Translations under genes and position numbers: made by a program | Shown: positions 9,904 to 19,149 of the stretch, piece by piece | Layout of the letters: each line of letters starts with the position of its first letter | Numbering within the stretch: the first letter of the stretch is position 1 | Assembly: GCA_015698045.1 (NCBI GenBank) | Contig: BLAL01000274.1 | Span: forward strand, 682,001-746,000 | Reading direction: 5' to 3' | DNA: 64,000 nt | From: Rhizophagus clarus | Lineage: Eukaryota > Glomeromycota > Glomeromycetes > Glomerales > Glomeraceae | The notes under the pieces: generated by a model | What the model was told of the DNA's origin: nothing | The model's input: the letters and a program-made list of their open reading frames with translations, nothing else | Databases searched by the model: none

Positions 9904-11395
9904 GATTTTTACGTAGTTATTTCAGTCTTCTTAGACACGACACTTCAAGTAAGTTTTTCTTTTTTTCTTCCAATTACTTTTATTTAACAAACAGTTTCTA
10001 ACAGTTCATTTTCTTTCTTTTTTTAAGCGTTCTTTCGGATCTCTTCCTTGGAACTCGGTGGAGGAACTTATTTTTCTTTAATTTTTTAACGAACTTTGTT
10101 AATAATTTGTTTTTTTCTTTTGTAGACAACTGGTTGGCTCTTCGGGATATCTGGACGTCTGTAACTTGTTGAGTCGTTTCTTTTTTTGCAGCTCTTCGAC
10201 TCTTTGGAGCATTTCAGTGAAAGGAGAAGGGGGAGTAGTTTTTGTATTATTCGATTTAATGAAACGTCGCTTAACATTCAGTTTTCTTTCTTTTTTAGGC
10301 GACCGACCTTTGGACATGATGAGCTTCTTTTAATTACTCCTTAACAAAACTTACGTTTTGTTTTTCTTTCTTTTAGGAAACTGAACCTTACGTGAAATTT
10401 CGACGGTTAAGTTTATTTTTTTTTTAATCATTTTCTTTTTTTTTTTCTAACGAAACTTACGGTTTGTCTTTCTTTCTATAGGAAACTGACCTCTAGACTT
10501 GAAATTTTGGTGAGATTCTTGTCTTTTTTTAATTAATTTTTTTAGTTCCTTCTTTAATGGAACTATACTTAAATTCTTTTTTTTTTCTTTTTTTTAGGCG
10601 ATTAGTTCTTCGGATTCTTGACGTATGAATAAAGAACACATAGGATTTTGGTGAGGAATTGGACGGTGAAAATTCAGTAAGCAATCCGGTAGACAAACGT
10701 CCTTTTTTGTTTCTTTTCGCAATGATTATTAACATTTCGTTATTATTCTTTTTTAGATGACCGGTTTCTTGAACATTTGGATGCAGTATTCGGCAAAGTA
10801 AAAAAAAAAAATAATTTTTTTTTTGTAATTTAATGAACATTGCTAACGTTCACTTTTTTTTTTCTTTTTTTTAGGCAGTTTTCAAGTTTCTCTTGGAATC
10901 GATTGGATATTGGTAAACGAAAGAAACAAATTTTTCTTTTCACTTTTATTTTAACGAACTATTGCTAACAGTTCGTTTTATTTTATTTCTTTTTTTTTAG
11001 GCGATTCAGTGATGATTATCTCGAAAGTTTGAACTTGGATTTTAGTAAGTAAAAAAGTGATTTTTTTTTTTACTTTTATTTTAACGATCATTACTCATTG
11101 ATCATTTTTTTTTTAGATAATTTCTCAAGTCTCTGATGAAATACCTGCAGGTAAAAATATTTTTTAATTTTTTCGTATTATTTCAATGAATATTATACTA
11201 ATATTCATTTTTTTTTCTTTTTATAGGAAAATCGGCTCCACTGAAACCAAATAAAGTTTCATAGAAGAATAGTCTCAAAAAAAGCGATCATAAAGCTCTA
11301 TGTAGGTATACCTTAGGCCACCATCAACAGCCTTCAGTTTTTACCTAAAAAATGGTAACATTCTTTTTCTTTCCATTTTTTTTTAGAAAATTGGT
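9904..11395 (+). repeat. Tandem array A of intron-like units
   Basis: About twelve units of roughly 65-160 bp. Each has a 30-55-bp GC-richer block, a spacer often starting GTAAGT or GTTAAGT-like, a short inverted repeat, a T-rich tract and an AG (acceptors near 10026, 10125, 10191, 10299, 10377, 10482, 10596, 10757, 10874, 11000, 11116, 11226 and 11386). Clear stems are AACGAACT/AGTTCGTT at 10953-10960 and 10970-10977 with loop ATTGCTAAC; AACAAAAC/GTTTTGTT at 10343-10362; AATGAATATT/AATATTCATT at 11185-11209. The blocks themselves are diverged and open no consistent frame. Confidence 0.7.
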
Positions 11396-11848
11396 CTGGC
11401 TTTGAATTATAAACGCGTTTCTTTGCTACATGGGTCTTAATAGATAGTGGTTGTAGATGGATGGCAGACAGATGGATGGATGAGAATGATAATATATAGA
11501 TAGATATTAGATAGAATTTTATATGTATAATATGTAACTATTAATAAAATGTAGCTATAAATAAATGTTAATAAAACTACTATTATTCGGCCTTAAAAAA
11601 TCTCTAGTTTGACCTATTTATCAATAATATTCGGATTATATATAGTAGTCGAATATAGTTTTTTTTTAGGTCGAATAAATATGTAAATATCCTAATATAG
11701 GTCAAATTTTTCTTTCCAAATTTGAGACGATTGGCACCCTAAATGCGCCAAAAAAATTGGCCTCAATTTGACATAGGTTAGATCGTCATTCGACCTATAT
11801 TCGACCTGGTCAAATTTAGGCCAAATTGTCCTTTTTCAACTAGTGTCG

Positions 11849-12320
11849 GCAAATATATGAATCTTCACCTGTTTCAACCTCACAGCAACAAGGAATTTCT
11901 TTAGAAGATATGCAAAAAGCAATTCAAAACGCATTGGCATAGCAAAAAATTAAATACCAGTCTTTATTAGAAAAGCAAAAATCTGATTTTCAATCTCAAA
12001 TGACTCAACAAGCACAGGCACCCGCTCTACAAACTGTTGAACCTGTTAGACAACTGAAAGGTCCACCAGCTTTTACAAAGTCAGAGGAAGGTATGAGAGA
12101 TTATCATATATCTGAATACTTAAAAAATTTAGGTTTTCTTAGCAAGGAAGAAATAGACCGTAATTATCCTGTAAAGCCTTTTCAAAGACCTTGTTTACAG
12201 CGAAATGATAACTCTTCTAGAATTGATAGGATGGAAGAAGGACTTAATGAAACTTGTAAATCTGTGAATCAGTTAACCGAAGAATTTCAGAAACTAAATA
12301 TACGTAAACCAGTAGCATGA
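11849..12320 (+). pseudogene. Degenerate Gag-like region, 3' part after the transposon
   Basis: Continues the gag frame beyond the CACTA-like insertion: SSPVSTSQQQGISLEDMQKA, a TAG (11941) in a Gln/Lys-rich stretch, then a linker ending RPCLQRNDNSSRIDRMEEGL and a helix NQLTEEFQKLNI before TGA at 12318. In related elements this is the flexible region between capsid and protease. I see no CCHC zinc knuckle. The last ORF (12000-12320) is open for 106 residues. Confidence 0.55.
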
Positions 12321-12335
12321 TCCAATTTTAATCAG

Positions 12336-13243
12336 TCTTACTTTACACCTATTAAGCCTATAAATCCTCAATATGCGTCTCCAGATTCAAATGATGGTGA
12401 AGGCAATAATTGGTGGACTGAGTACGAGCCCGAAACACAAAGTATGAAGCGTCAGAAAAAAAAACAGGTACTAGTAAATGAACCTCTACCTTTAGCGCCT
12501 CTGGCAAAGTCCAGCCAGCCTGAAACATATGATGAGCTACTACCAAAGCTTTCACCAGTAATGCAGAAAATGTGTCTATCTCAAAAGGCTCAAGAAGAGC
12601 AGTCAAAAAAAGATGAGTGGTTTTCATCCTTACAATACTTGAATGCTAGTATAAATGTCTTACCAATCTCTGAATCTTTTTTAGATAATAGAAGTGAATT
12701 TGATGGATTTAATTTAGCTACTGCTGAAGAGCTTGGATGGAAAGTTGATAAGCCTTCCAAATTCGCTGTAAAAGGTAATTCTGAACATATCTCTGAAGCA
12801 CTAGGTTAGTATACAAATGTAGCGGTCACTCTGAAAGATATGAAAATGAATCCAATTATCACTATTGTTGGAAATTATGCTTGTGTTGACAATGGTGAGC
12901 CCAAGCCAATGCTATGGTTAGGTACAACAGGAATTCGAAAAGTTAAAGGTATTTCTAATCCAACTAAAAATCAGTTCCGCATAGAGGATCATGGAAAAAT
13001 ATATATCATCCCAACCTTTAGCAAGGCTCCGGTAGTCAAAGATCTGCCAAAAGAGAAGCAGGACCAATCATCCACCAATTCTTCTAATCTGATTGGCGAG
13101 AAAGACTTAAAAAAAAGTGTGTAAACTGCATGAGTTATAAGAATATGGCAATTCGTATGAGAGAACTCGAAAAGGCATTATTTTCTAGCATTCAATCAAA
13201 TTTAAAAATCATAGGATACTATAATAGTTTGCACAGCCAGATT
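12336..13243 (+). pseudogene. Degenerate Pro-like region of the retroelement
   Basis: A single frame with one TAG (12807) and a TAA end. It begins with a Trp/Glu-rich segment (NNWWTEYEPETQSM), passes through DELLPKLSPVMQKMCLSQKA and an FDGFNLATAEELGWKV block, and ends with a beta-rich stretch (VTLKDMKMNPIITIVGNYA, PMLWLGTTGIRKVKG, KIYIIPTFSKAPVV). The position after Gag and the beta pattern suggest a retropepsin-like domain, but a clear D-T/S-G active site is not visible. This is inference. No reverse transcriptase follows before the integrase frame at 15546. Confidence 0.4.
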
Positions 13244-13258
13244 GAATAAGATGAATAA

Positions 13259-13765
13259 CTATTTGAAAATAAGAGCATGACCAGATGCTCTAATTTTTTC
13301 TATATCATTATTAGTTCTCTTATACAAATCCAAGACATCTTCGAAAGATTCAGTAGATGAAATAGAATCAGAAGCGCAAACAGTCTTGGTTTTTGATTTC
13401 CTTTCTCCAGTCTTTTTTACCTTACTATCTGAAATAACATCCTCTTCCGAAGTTGAATTAGTAGATTTGCTAATTTTAGTATCATGTATCTTGTTTTCCA
13501 GTACTGTGAAAGCAGAATCAAATTTATTTTGAAATTCTCTTTCAGCTTGGTACTCCTCATTCTGTTTATCCATAATATTTGTGCTTGGAGTGACTGCTAA
13601 ATCATTCCATTGAATCCTATTAAACTCTTATCCTCTCCAAATTTGATATAAGCGACTATTTGATATTTTATATTTTTTACTTAGTTGAGCTAAAGGTTTA
13701 GGCTTCATATATTGGTATTGTATGATGTCTTTGTAATCCGCCAGAGACAAGTAACTAGCCCTGGA
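13259..13765 (-). pseudogene. Antisense ORF with helix-turn-helix N-terminus
   Basis: On the minus strand the frame starts near 13765 with SLADYKDIIQYQYMKPKPLA then QLSKKYKISNSRLYQIWRG. This is a homeodomain/resolvase-like helix-turn-helix pattern with the core LAQLSKKYKISNSRLYQIW. After one TAA it continues through MDKQNEEYQAEREFQNKFDS to a Lys/Ser-rich acidic tail ending at 13259. I associate the same helix-turn-helix string with ORFs in mycorrhizal-fungus retroelements. It lies head-to-head with the coiled-coil ORF at 14121 and tail-to-tail with the Pro-like frame. Likely DNA-binding; function not established. Confidence 0.5.
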
Positions 13766-14120
13766 ATTAATATGTTATTAAGTAATGATTTGATCATATT
13801 AATAGCCAATCACTAGAGATTTTTTTTTATACTATAAAAAATGTATGAAAAAAAAATATTGATACTATCCTAGTATCAGTATAATACTAGTATCAGTATT
13901 ACAGTAGTATTGGTAGTATCGATAGTACGCTAGTATTAATAATATGGTAGTATCAGTAGTATATACAGTATTATGCATAGTACGCTAGTATCAGTAATAC
14001 AGTAATATCAGTAGTATCAGTAATATGCTAGTATCCATAAAAAATAAAGTGTTTCCAGGATCGTGTGGTCTCAAAAATTTATTCGTACATTTTTTTCTAA
14101 TATATAACCATACTAATATT
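13766..14120. repeat. Degenerate minisatellite of AGTATC(A/G)GTA words
   Basis: From about 13860 to 14035 the words CTAGTATCAGTA, AATACAGTAGTAT and AGTATCGATAGTACG alternate in a loose tandem array with units of 13-30 bp. The words are partly palindromic (GATACTA/TAGTATC). The remaining sequence up to 14120 looks like a promoter-type leader with a TATATAACC box at 14100. No coding sequence is seen. Confidence 0.65.
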
Positions 14121-15269
14121 ATGTCTAATGTGCATACCTTAAAAAATATCAAGGATAGAGGGGCAATTAGGGGGTTACTAGGTAAACAAATCCCTCCAGG
14201 TCGACGGCTTGGTAGCATTCATAAATTAGAACTTGAGAAAGCATTACGTGGTAGCATCAAAACTGCTTTTGATATTGCTAATGATTATAAAGACCTATAG
14301 GATGTATGTTTAAAGCAAAAAAAGGATCTTGTGCTAGTTCAAGCTAATGTAAATAAAAAGATTAGCCAGCTGAATGTGATCAATACTAGGCTTAAATCTT
14401 CTGAACGGTCATCCCATACTGAGTGTAAAGCAGAATGAAAGAAATATTCTGCTGAAATCAAATCACTCAAATCCTTGATTAAAACACTGGGAAAAGAAAC
14501 GACTTTGGCACAGAAAGCTTCATTCTCTGATAAGATCACAATTCTTTCTCTTAAAGGTAAGATAATTGAATTGAAAGGTAAGTTGGAAGATCTGAAACTA
14601 GAACAGGAGGATTCTCTACTACATACATCTTTTTTTGATTCAGATGTAGTGAAAGAGGTAACAGGGATACCAGAAAAACAGAAAGATTCAAAATTACCTG
14701 ATTGGATTGATGATAATTTAAAGAGTCTTGTCTATGAACTTGGACTCAAAAATAATGTGAAGGAAATCGAAAAAAAAATTGCTAAAAAAGATTTACTAGA
14801 GGTATTGCAAGATGCCTTGTTAAAAAGAAATTCTCTCTTTCAAGAAGCAAACCTAACCAAAGACACTCAGGGTAAGGGATCAGCTAATACTTGTTTAGCT
14901 AAGCAGACTCAAAAAACATCCAGCGAGTCTGAAGTGGTTGGAGGGACGAGATCATGCCTAAGTGCTTCTGGTCAAAGTGAACCTTCAAGTGTTAGTGGGC
15001 TAGAGAAAGATAATGGTATCACTAATCCTGAACTCGCCTGCCCCTAGCCGAAGGCACTTAGGATAAGGGATCCCTTAATATTACCCATTACTGCAGGTCA
15101 CAAAGTAATCCAAGCTCCGTCTAATGAGAAATCTGATTCCTTATTTTTTCAGTATGCATTCATCTTCGCAATAGTATTACTAATCATATACATCATATGG
15201 CACAAATTCTCTCATAGAAATTCTTCTTACAATGTAGAAAAAATATTTCAAACTATAAAATACCCTTAA
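14121..15269 (+). pseudogene. Coiled-coil protein with C-terminal membrane segment, three in-frame stops
   Basis: ATG 14121 opens a frame that stays in register to TAA 15267 with stops at 14298 (TAG), 14436 (TGA) and 15045 (TAG). The order is a basic N-terminus (GLLGKQIPPGRRLGSIHKLE), a long coiled coil (FSDKITILSLKGKIIELKGK then LEDLKLEQED), a segment LPDWIDDNLKSLVYELGLKN with a helical repeat, a Ser-rich linker, and a hydrophobic helix FFQYAFIFAIVLLIIYIIW followed by HKFSHRN. That layout resembles a tail-anchored membrane protein. It sits between the Pro-like and integrase frames, where reverse transcriptase would be expected. I do not recognise the family. Confidence 0.5.
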
Positions 15270-15284
15270 ATAGAAATTATAGTT

Positions 15285-15506
15285 ATGGATCTCCAACTCG
15301 ATACGCAGAAAAACAAAAAGACAGGACTACCTCCTATGAAACTTCGTCTTTTGGATATGAATGAGGCCACTAAGCATAAATCATCCCGAATTCAGACATT
15401 TTGCCAGTCCTTTAAAGGTTTGTTCTATCTAAATCTAATTGATAAGGGGTCGTCAGGTGGTCTTCAGATATCAATAACCACGAAATATTTTTTTATCACT
15501 TCATAA
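15285..15506 (+). CDS. Short hypothetical ORF in the retroelement region
   Basis: ATG 15285 to TAA 15504 gives 73 residues with MDLQLDTQKNKKTGLPPMKL and a Lys/Ser-rich middle. No domain is recognised. It directly precedes the integrase frame and could be a remnant of the region N-terminal to integrase. Composition is consistent with neighbouring decayed frames, so coding status is uncertain. Confidence 0.25.
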   Translation: MDLQLDTQKNKKTGLPPMKLRLLDMNEATKHKSSRIQTFCQSFKGLFYLNLIDKGSSGGLQISITTKYFFITS

Positions 15507-15545
15507 ACTTTTTTTGCTAGAGACTCATAATCATCAAACACATTC

Positions 15546-16387
15546 AGTATGCCTCTTTCAATAGCATTCAAACTTTAAATAAAGTTCATCAATCTGATAT
15601 TACACCTATGCCTCATGATAAAGTTGGTAATCGTATTTACAAATATAGAGGAGTGATAAAAGATGTTGCAACTAGGTACTGGCATAGTTTTGCTTTGACT
15701 GACAAATCATCTGCACAAATGGCTAAAGCAATTCAAAAAATTTACAATGATCCTAATGATCCTTTTAACCCTCCTGAAGATTTTATTGTAGATAGAGGTA
15801 CCGAATATATGGACGAATGTAAAGATTTATTACTTAGTTATAATGTAAGAATTCAGTATGCTAACTCTAAACGTGATGTAGCTATTGCTGAACGTGACCA
15901 TCAAGAATTTGAGAAACATGCTTATTTTCGGCAAGATGCTGAAGATTTTCATTTGCCTTTGACTGATAGATCCAGAGCATAATTTAAGGGACTTCGTATA
16001 AATGATGATATTTACAATAATACTTCTACTCAGTTAATAGGTATATCTCCTAATGAGACTGTTAAAAACGCATTAAAAGGCAAAAAAATAATAGCTAAAC
16101 CTTCTGTCAAACATAGGAGACTAATTGGTTATAATGAACCACCTTTACCTAACTATACGGAAGTTTAGCATCTATTAGAACCTGGTGAATTAGAAGGTGG
16201 TAGAAGAAGGATAACCGATTGCAATTGGTCTCCCAAAGTCTTTACAATTGATTCTTATTTGTTAAAAGAAAATCAACCTATTCTCTACAAACTTTACAAG
16301 GGTCCTAGACGCTCATTTGTAAGAGAAGAATTACAAATTGTCCCGCCAGACACAGTATTACCACCCAAATATATTCTCAAGAATTAG
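15546..16387 (+). pseudogene. Retroviral-type integrase (rve core and C-terminal domain), two in-frame stops
   Basis: The frame is coherent from about 15546 to TAG 16385 with stops at 15980 (TAA) and 16168 (TAG). The catalytic core shows [12 protein letters not shown] (first Asp), [32 protein letters not shown] (second Asp) and [15 protein letters not shown] (Glu), that is D-D-x32-E spacing by my count. The C-terminal part has HLLEPGELEGGRRRITDCNW and GPRRSFVREELQIVPPDTVL, a known integrase tail in mycorrhizal-fungus elements, where the TAG at 16168 replaces a position usually Gln. Role when intact: inserting element cDNA. The two stops make it inactive as a single protein. It ends tail-to-tail with the antisense ORF below. 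Confidence 0.75.
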
Positions 16388-17326
16388 TCTTATCTCCTCT
16401 CTCTTCCACTTGGTATAGGATTTGTTCGAAAGCATTGCTTAAGTAATCATCTATTTTATTTCTATTATAAACTATAATTTGTCTATTTCTAAGCCAGTCG
16501 GTTCGTGAATTCTTTTTTTCCTGTTTTTCATTCCCAGGTTTATCATCTATAAGAAATTTAGTAAGAGAACATAGAGCAAACTTAAATTATCCATGCTTAT
16601 CAAATTCTTTCTCAAGTAATTTTCTGAATTGCTTTCTTCTGCTTTCTAAAAATTTTCGTATATCACTTCCATTATTAGGATGAGATCTGGGAACTTTTGC
16701 ACGATGTACTACTATAGTTCTTCTTTTGAGTGCCGTGCCTAATTTTTCTTCCTCCCTAAATTCTAGGTCTCTTTCTTGTTCATTAGTAATTTCTCCTAAG
16801 CGCTCAAATTCTTTATTAATCAAATTCTTAGATTTATCATTCCTATGAGCTTGTGTTCTAGGTCCTGAACTGGCCTCTAGACTATCTTCTAATTCCCCTT
16901 TTGTCAGTGGTCTAACTGTTTCTGGATTATACTGCTCAAGATCATGAAAGAGCGTTTTACAACCATCTAGATCATTTGCCTCAATTGGTTCAACACCTAG
17001 ATCTAATTCTTTTCAACGTTTTTGCAATCTTGCTCTCCATATCTTAATTCGCTCTCTGGGTTTATGTGCATTTGGACTGACCTAGTTTTTTGCCTCCTCT
17101 TCTGTGATGTAGTCAACACCAAGTTCTAGCTCAGAAACTGGAATTGGAATTGCCACATGTGGCTTCCCCTTGTTGCTCATATTTACTCTAGAGCTTTCTA
17201 CCTGTGCTTTGATTTCAGAAGTTTGGATAGCCTGTTAGGTAGCTTTTTGAATAGGCACCTGAATTGGCACTTGAATAAAAGCTACTTCCTTCTGCTTTTG
17301 TAATGGTTTGCATGGATTTTTTCGCT
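16378..17326 (-). pseudogene. Antisense ORF (C2H2-type protein), 3' part, split by the 9.66-kb transposon
   Basis: Read on the minus strand from the transposon border: RKNPCKPLQKQKEVAFIQVP, then KPHVAIPIPVSELELGVDYI, PRERIKIWRARLQKR, DLGVEPIEANDLDGCKTLFH, LTKGELEDSLEA, LKRRTIVVHRAKVPRSHPNN and finally RRKQFRKLLEKEFDKHG, with a TAA at 16587. The same frame then stays open to TGA 16378, overlapping the integrase stop. A few TAG/TAA stops occur upstream. I recognise this as a widespread accessory ORF of mycorrhizal-fungus retroelements encoded opposite to integrase. The N-terminal zinc-finger half is at 26988-27081, beyond the transposon. Function unknown; nucleic-acid binding is plausible from the zinc finger. 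Confidence 0.6.
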
Positions 17327-17329
17327 TAA

Positions 17330-17880
17330 CACAGGTCGAATGAAAAAAAATCGGATTTTGCTCTATTTAAAATAGCCTTGCCGACTTCAATATAGAATAT
17401 GCCAAATTTTGCTTATTTTAGTATAGCCATATCTATTTTTGCCGATTTTTGTTAAATTCCGATTTTTCAGTCATAAATGCCGATTTTAGCGGCCGATTTT
17501 TACCTTTTTTTAAATAAATGCCGATATTTAAACCGGAGATATTATATTTATTATATACTTTACCCTTTTCGTATAGTTCGAATAAAGGATTTTATCTTAT
17601 TTAAAATTCCCTTGCCGACTTCAATAAGGCTTTGCCGATTATTTTACTAATTTTTTGCCGATTTTTGTTAACTTCCGATTTTTCATCCAGAAATGCCGAT
17701 TTTAGCGGCCGATTTTTACCTTTTTTTTAATTAAATGCCGATATTTAAACCGGAGATATTATATTTAGTGTAAACTTTACCGCTTTTGACACAGGTCGAA
17801 TAAAGATTTTACTCTATTTAAAATAGCCTTTGCCGATATTTAAATTGTAATATTTCGTAATTTTACATCATAGGATTTTT
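17330..17880. repeat. Left subterminal repeats of the CACTA-like element
   Basis: A block of about 220-240 bp is repeated two and a half times, starting near 17331, 17571 and 17787. Each copy has a GGTCGAATAAAGATTTT-like start, AAAATAGCCTTGCCGA, then CCGATTTTAGCGGCCGATTTT and ATATTTAAACCGGAGATATT. The CCGATTTT core also occurs at the right end in inverted orientation. In CACTA elements such subterminal motifs bind the TNPA-like protein; that role here is inferred. Confidence 0.75.
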
Positions 17881-18117
17881 GAAATTATTTATTATACTAA
17901 TAAATATAAGATACTATTCTAAATATTCTACTTGTTTTGTACATTGAATTCCCAGTTGGTTCGATTTCACAAACAATAACTGAAGTATTCATAAGGTTGA
18001 ACAGTGATAATCGAAACTGATGAGATCGCATTGATAAGGCCTATTCCTAAAAAGTTAATTAATCACATTTAATTAAACGCTATTTAATTGTACTATTTTT
18101 TTTTTTTTTCAAAAAAA

Positions 18118-18327
18118 AACTTTCTTTCTGAAAGAAGAGTCTGCCTCCTATACCGTTTGCCGTCGTGCATAGTGTGTTATAGGAAAGGTGGGCTAGGTGG
18201 CCACCTAAAGTTTGTAAATAACTCTGGTACCAAAGTTGATGATCTATTTACTATACATAGACCTCTCGCTTCGAATTTTGGTTATGATAATTCCGCCTCC
18301 TCTGTCGCATTATTCGTCGAAGTCTAA
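18118..18327 (+). CDS. Short ORF fragment in the transposon, unrecognised
   Basis: The frame has LSERRVCLLYRLPSCIVCYR, a Gly-rich turn (GGLGGHLKF), VNNSGTKVDDLFTIHRPLAS and NFGYDNSASSVALFVEV before TAA. Codon use and complexity look more gene-like than the AT-rich flank, so it may be a captured fragment of a host gene. The start is unclear and no family is recognised. Confidence 0.25.
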   Translation, partial: NFLSERRVCLLYRLPSCIVCYRKGGLGGHLKFVNNSGTKVDDLFTIHRPLASNFGYDNSASSVALFVEV

Positions 18328-18390
18328 ATAGATATCATTATGACTTATGAGTAAAATATTTACAATAATAATGTAAATTCTTTAATCATA

Positions 18391-18657
18391 GTTAAAATAG
18401 GCATGATGGGATAACTCATATATCATGAGCTCTGTCTGTGCAAAGTGCCGTTTTATTTATAATCAAAGTAGACTTAAGTCGTAAGTAACTTTGATTATCA
18501 TTGATTAGGAAAGTACATGCAACAAAAATCCTTTATCAAGGGGTAAAATAGGCATGATGGGATAACTCATATATCATGAGCTCTGTCTGTGCGAAGTGCC
18601 GTTTTATTTATAATCAAAGTAGGCTTAAGTCGTAAGTAACTTGATTATAACAATGAT
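18391..18657. repeat. Direct duplication of about 113 bp
   Basis: The segment beginning TAAAATAGGCATGATGGGAT at 18393 and running through GAGCTCTGTCTGTGC and GTGCCGTTTTATTTATAATC recurs at 18544 with about five differences, 151 bp away. Both lie between the left subterminal repeats and the transposase 3' end. It is a tandem duplication inside the element. Confidence 0.8.
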
Positions 18658-18699
18658 GATTATTGGAGAATTAAGTTGCAACATTTTTAAACATTTTTG

Positions 18700-19149
18700 A
18701 ATAAGTGCCGTATTAATTTAATGTAATTGTTACCCTTTTCAAATAAGAAGGGCCGATTTGCAATACAGCTTTGCCGGCCTTAAATGTATTTATATAGCCA
18801 GAATAATTGTTTTATACTTTATGTGATATTTAATTAAAATAAAATAAACCTTTGATATCTAAAAATTATTACATGATTAGAGTTATTAATCACAAAGTAT
18901 GGTGCTTGTATCGTAATGCCGTAATAAAAGACCGATTTGCAATACAACTTTGCCGGCTCAAAATAAGATCTCTTGTTATCTGAATTATCTGATTTTTCAC
19001 GCGGTTAGAATTAATTACGGTATATGTAACCTTTATCGTTATTCTTGTGCCAAAAAAAATGATTGTTATAATTTAATCAAATACAAATGCTATAATTGAA
19101 TTCGCCATTCCGATTTTACATATAATTCATTTTATATTATATAAAGTTT
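18700..19149. other. Spacer between left repeats and the transposase gene
   Basis: AT-rich, with two copies of a GGGCCGATTTGCAATACAGC / AAGACCGATTTGCAATACAAC motif (about 18750 and 18930) followed by TTTGCCGGC, extending the CCGAT-type repeat family inward. It should include the transposase 3' UTR, which lies just upstream of 19150 on the minus strand. No other gene seen. Confidence 0.5.

Larger units (their letters stand above)
9458..11845. mobile_element. Non-autonomous CACTA-like transposon inserted in gag
   Basis: The ends are inverted: the left end begins CACTAGTCGAAAAAGGA and the reverse complement of the right end begins CACTAGTTGAAAAAGGA (16 of 17 identical). The flanking bases are TCG at 9455-9457 and TCG at 11846-11848, a 3-bp target duplication as expected for CACTA/EnSpm elements, whose ends begin CACTA. 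Removing 2388 bp plus one TCG joins the gag frame in register (ASR then QIYESSPVS), which fixes the borders independently. No transposase frame is inside, so it would need transposase in trans. The interior has a pyrimidine tract (9668-9895) and a tandem array with splice-like signals (9904-11395). Related AATATTCGGxC words mark both sub-ends. Confidence 0.88.

Noticed and set aside
13860-14035. Possible CRISPR-like array (short repeats with spacers)
   Set aside because: Repeat words vary, have no constant length or unique spacers, and the window is eukaryotic; it is a degenerate minisatellite.
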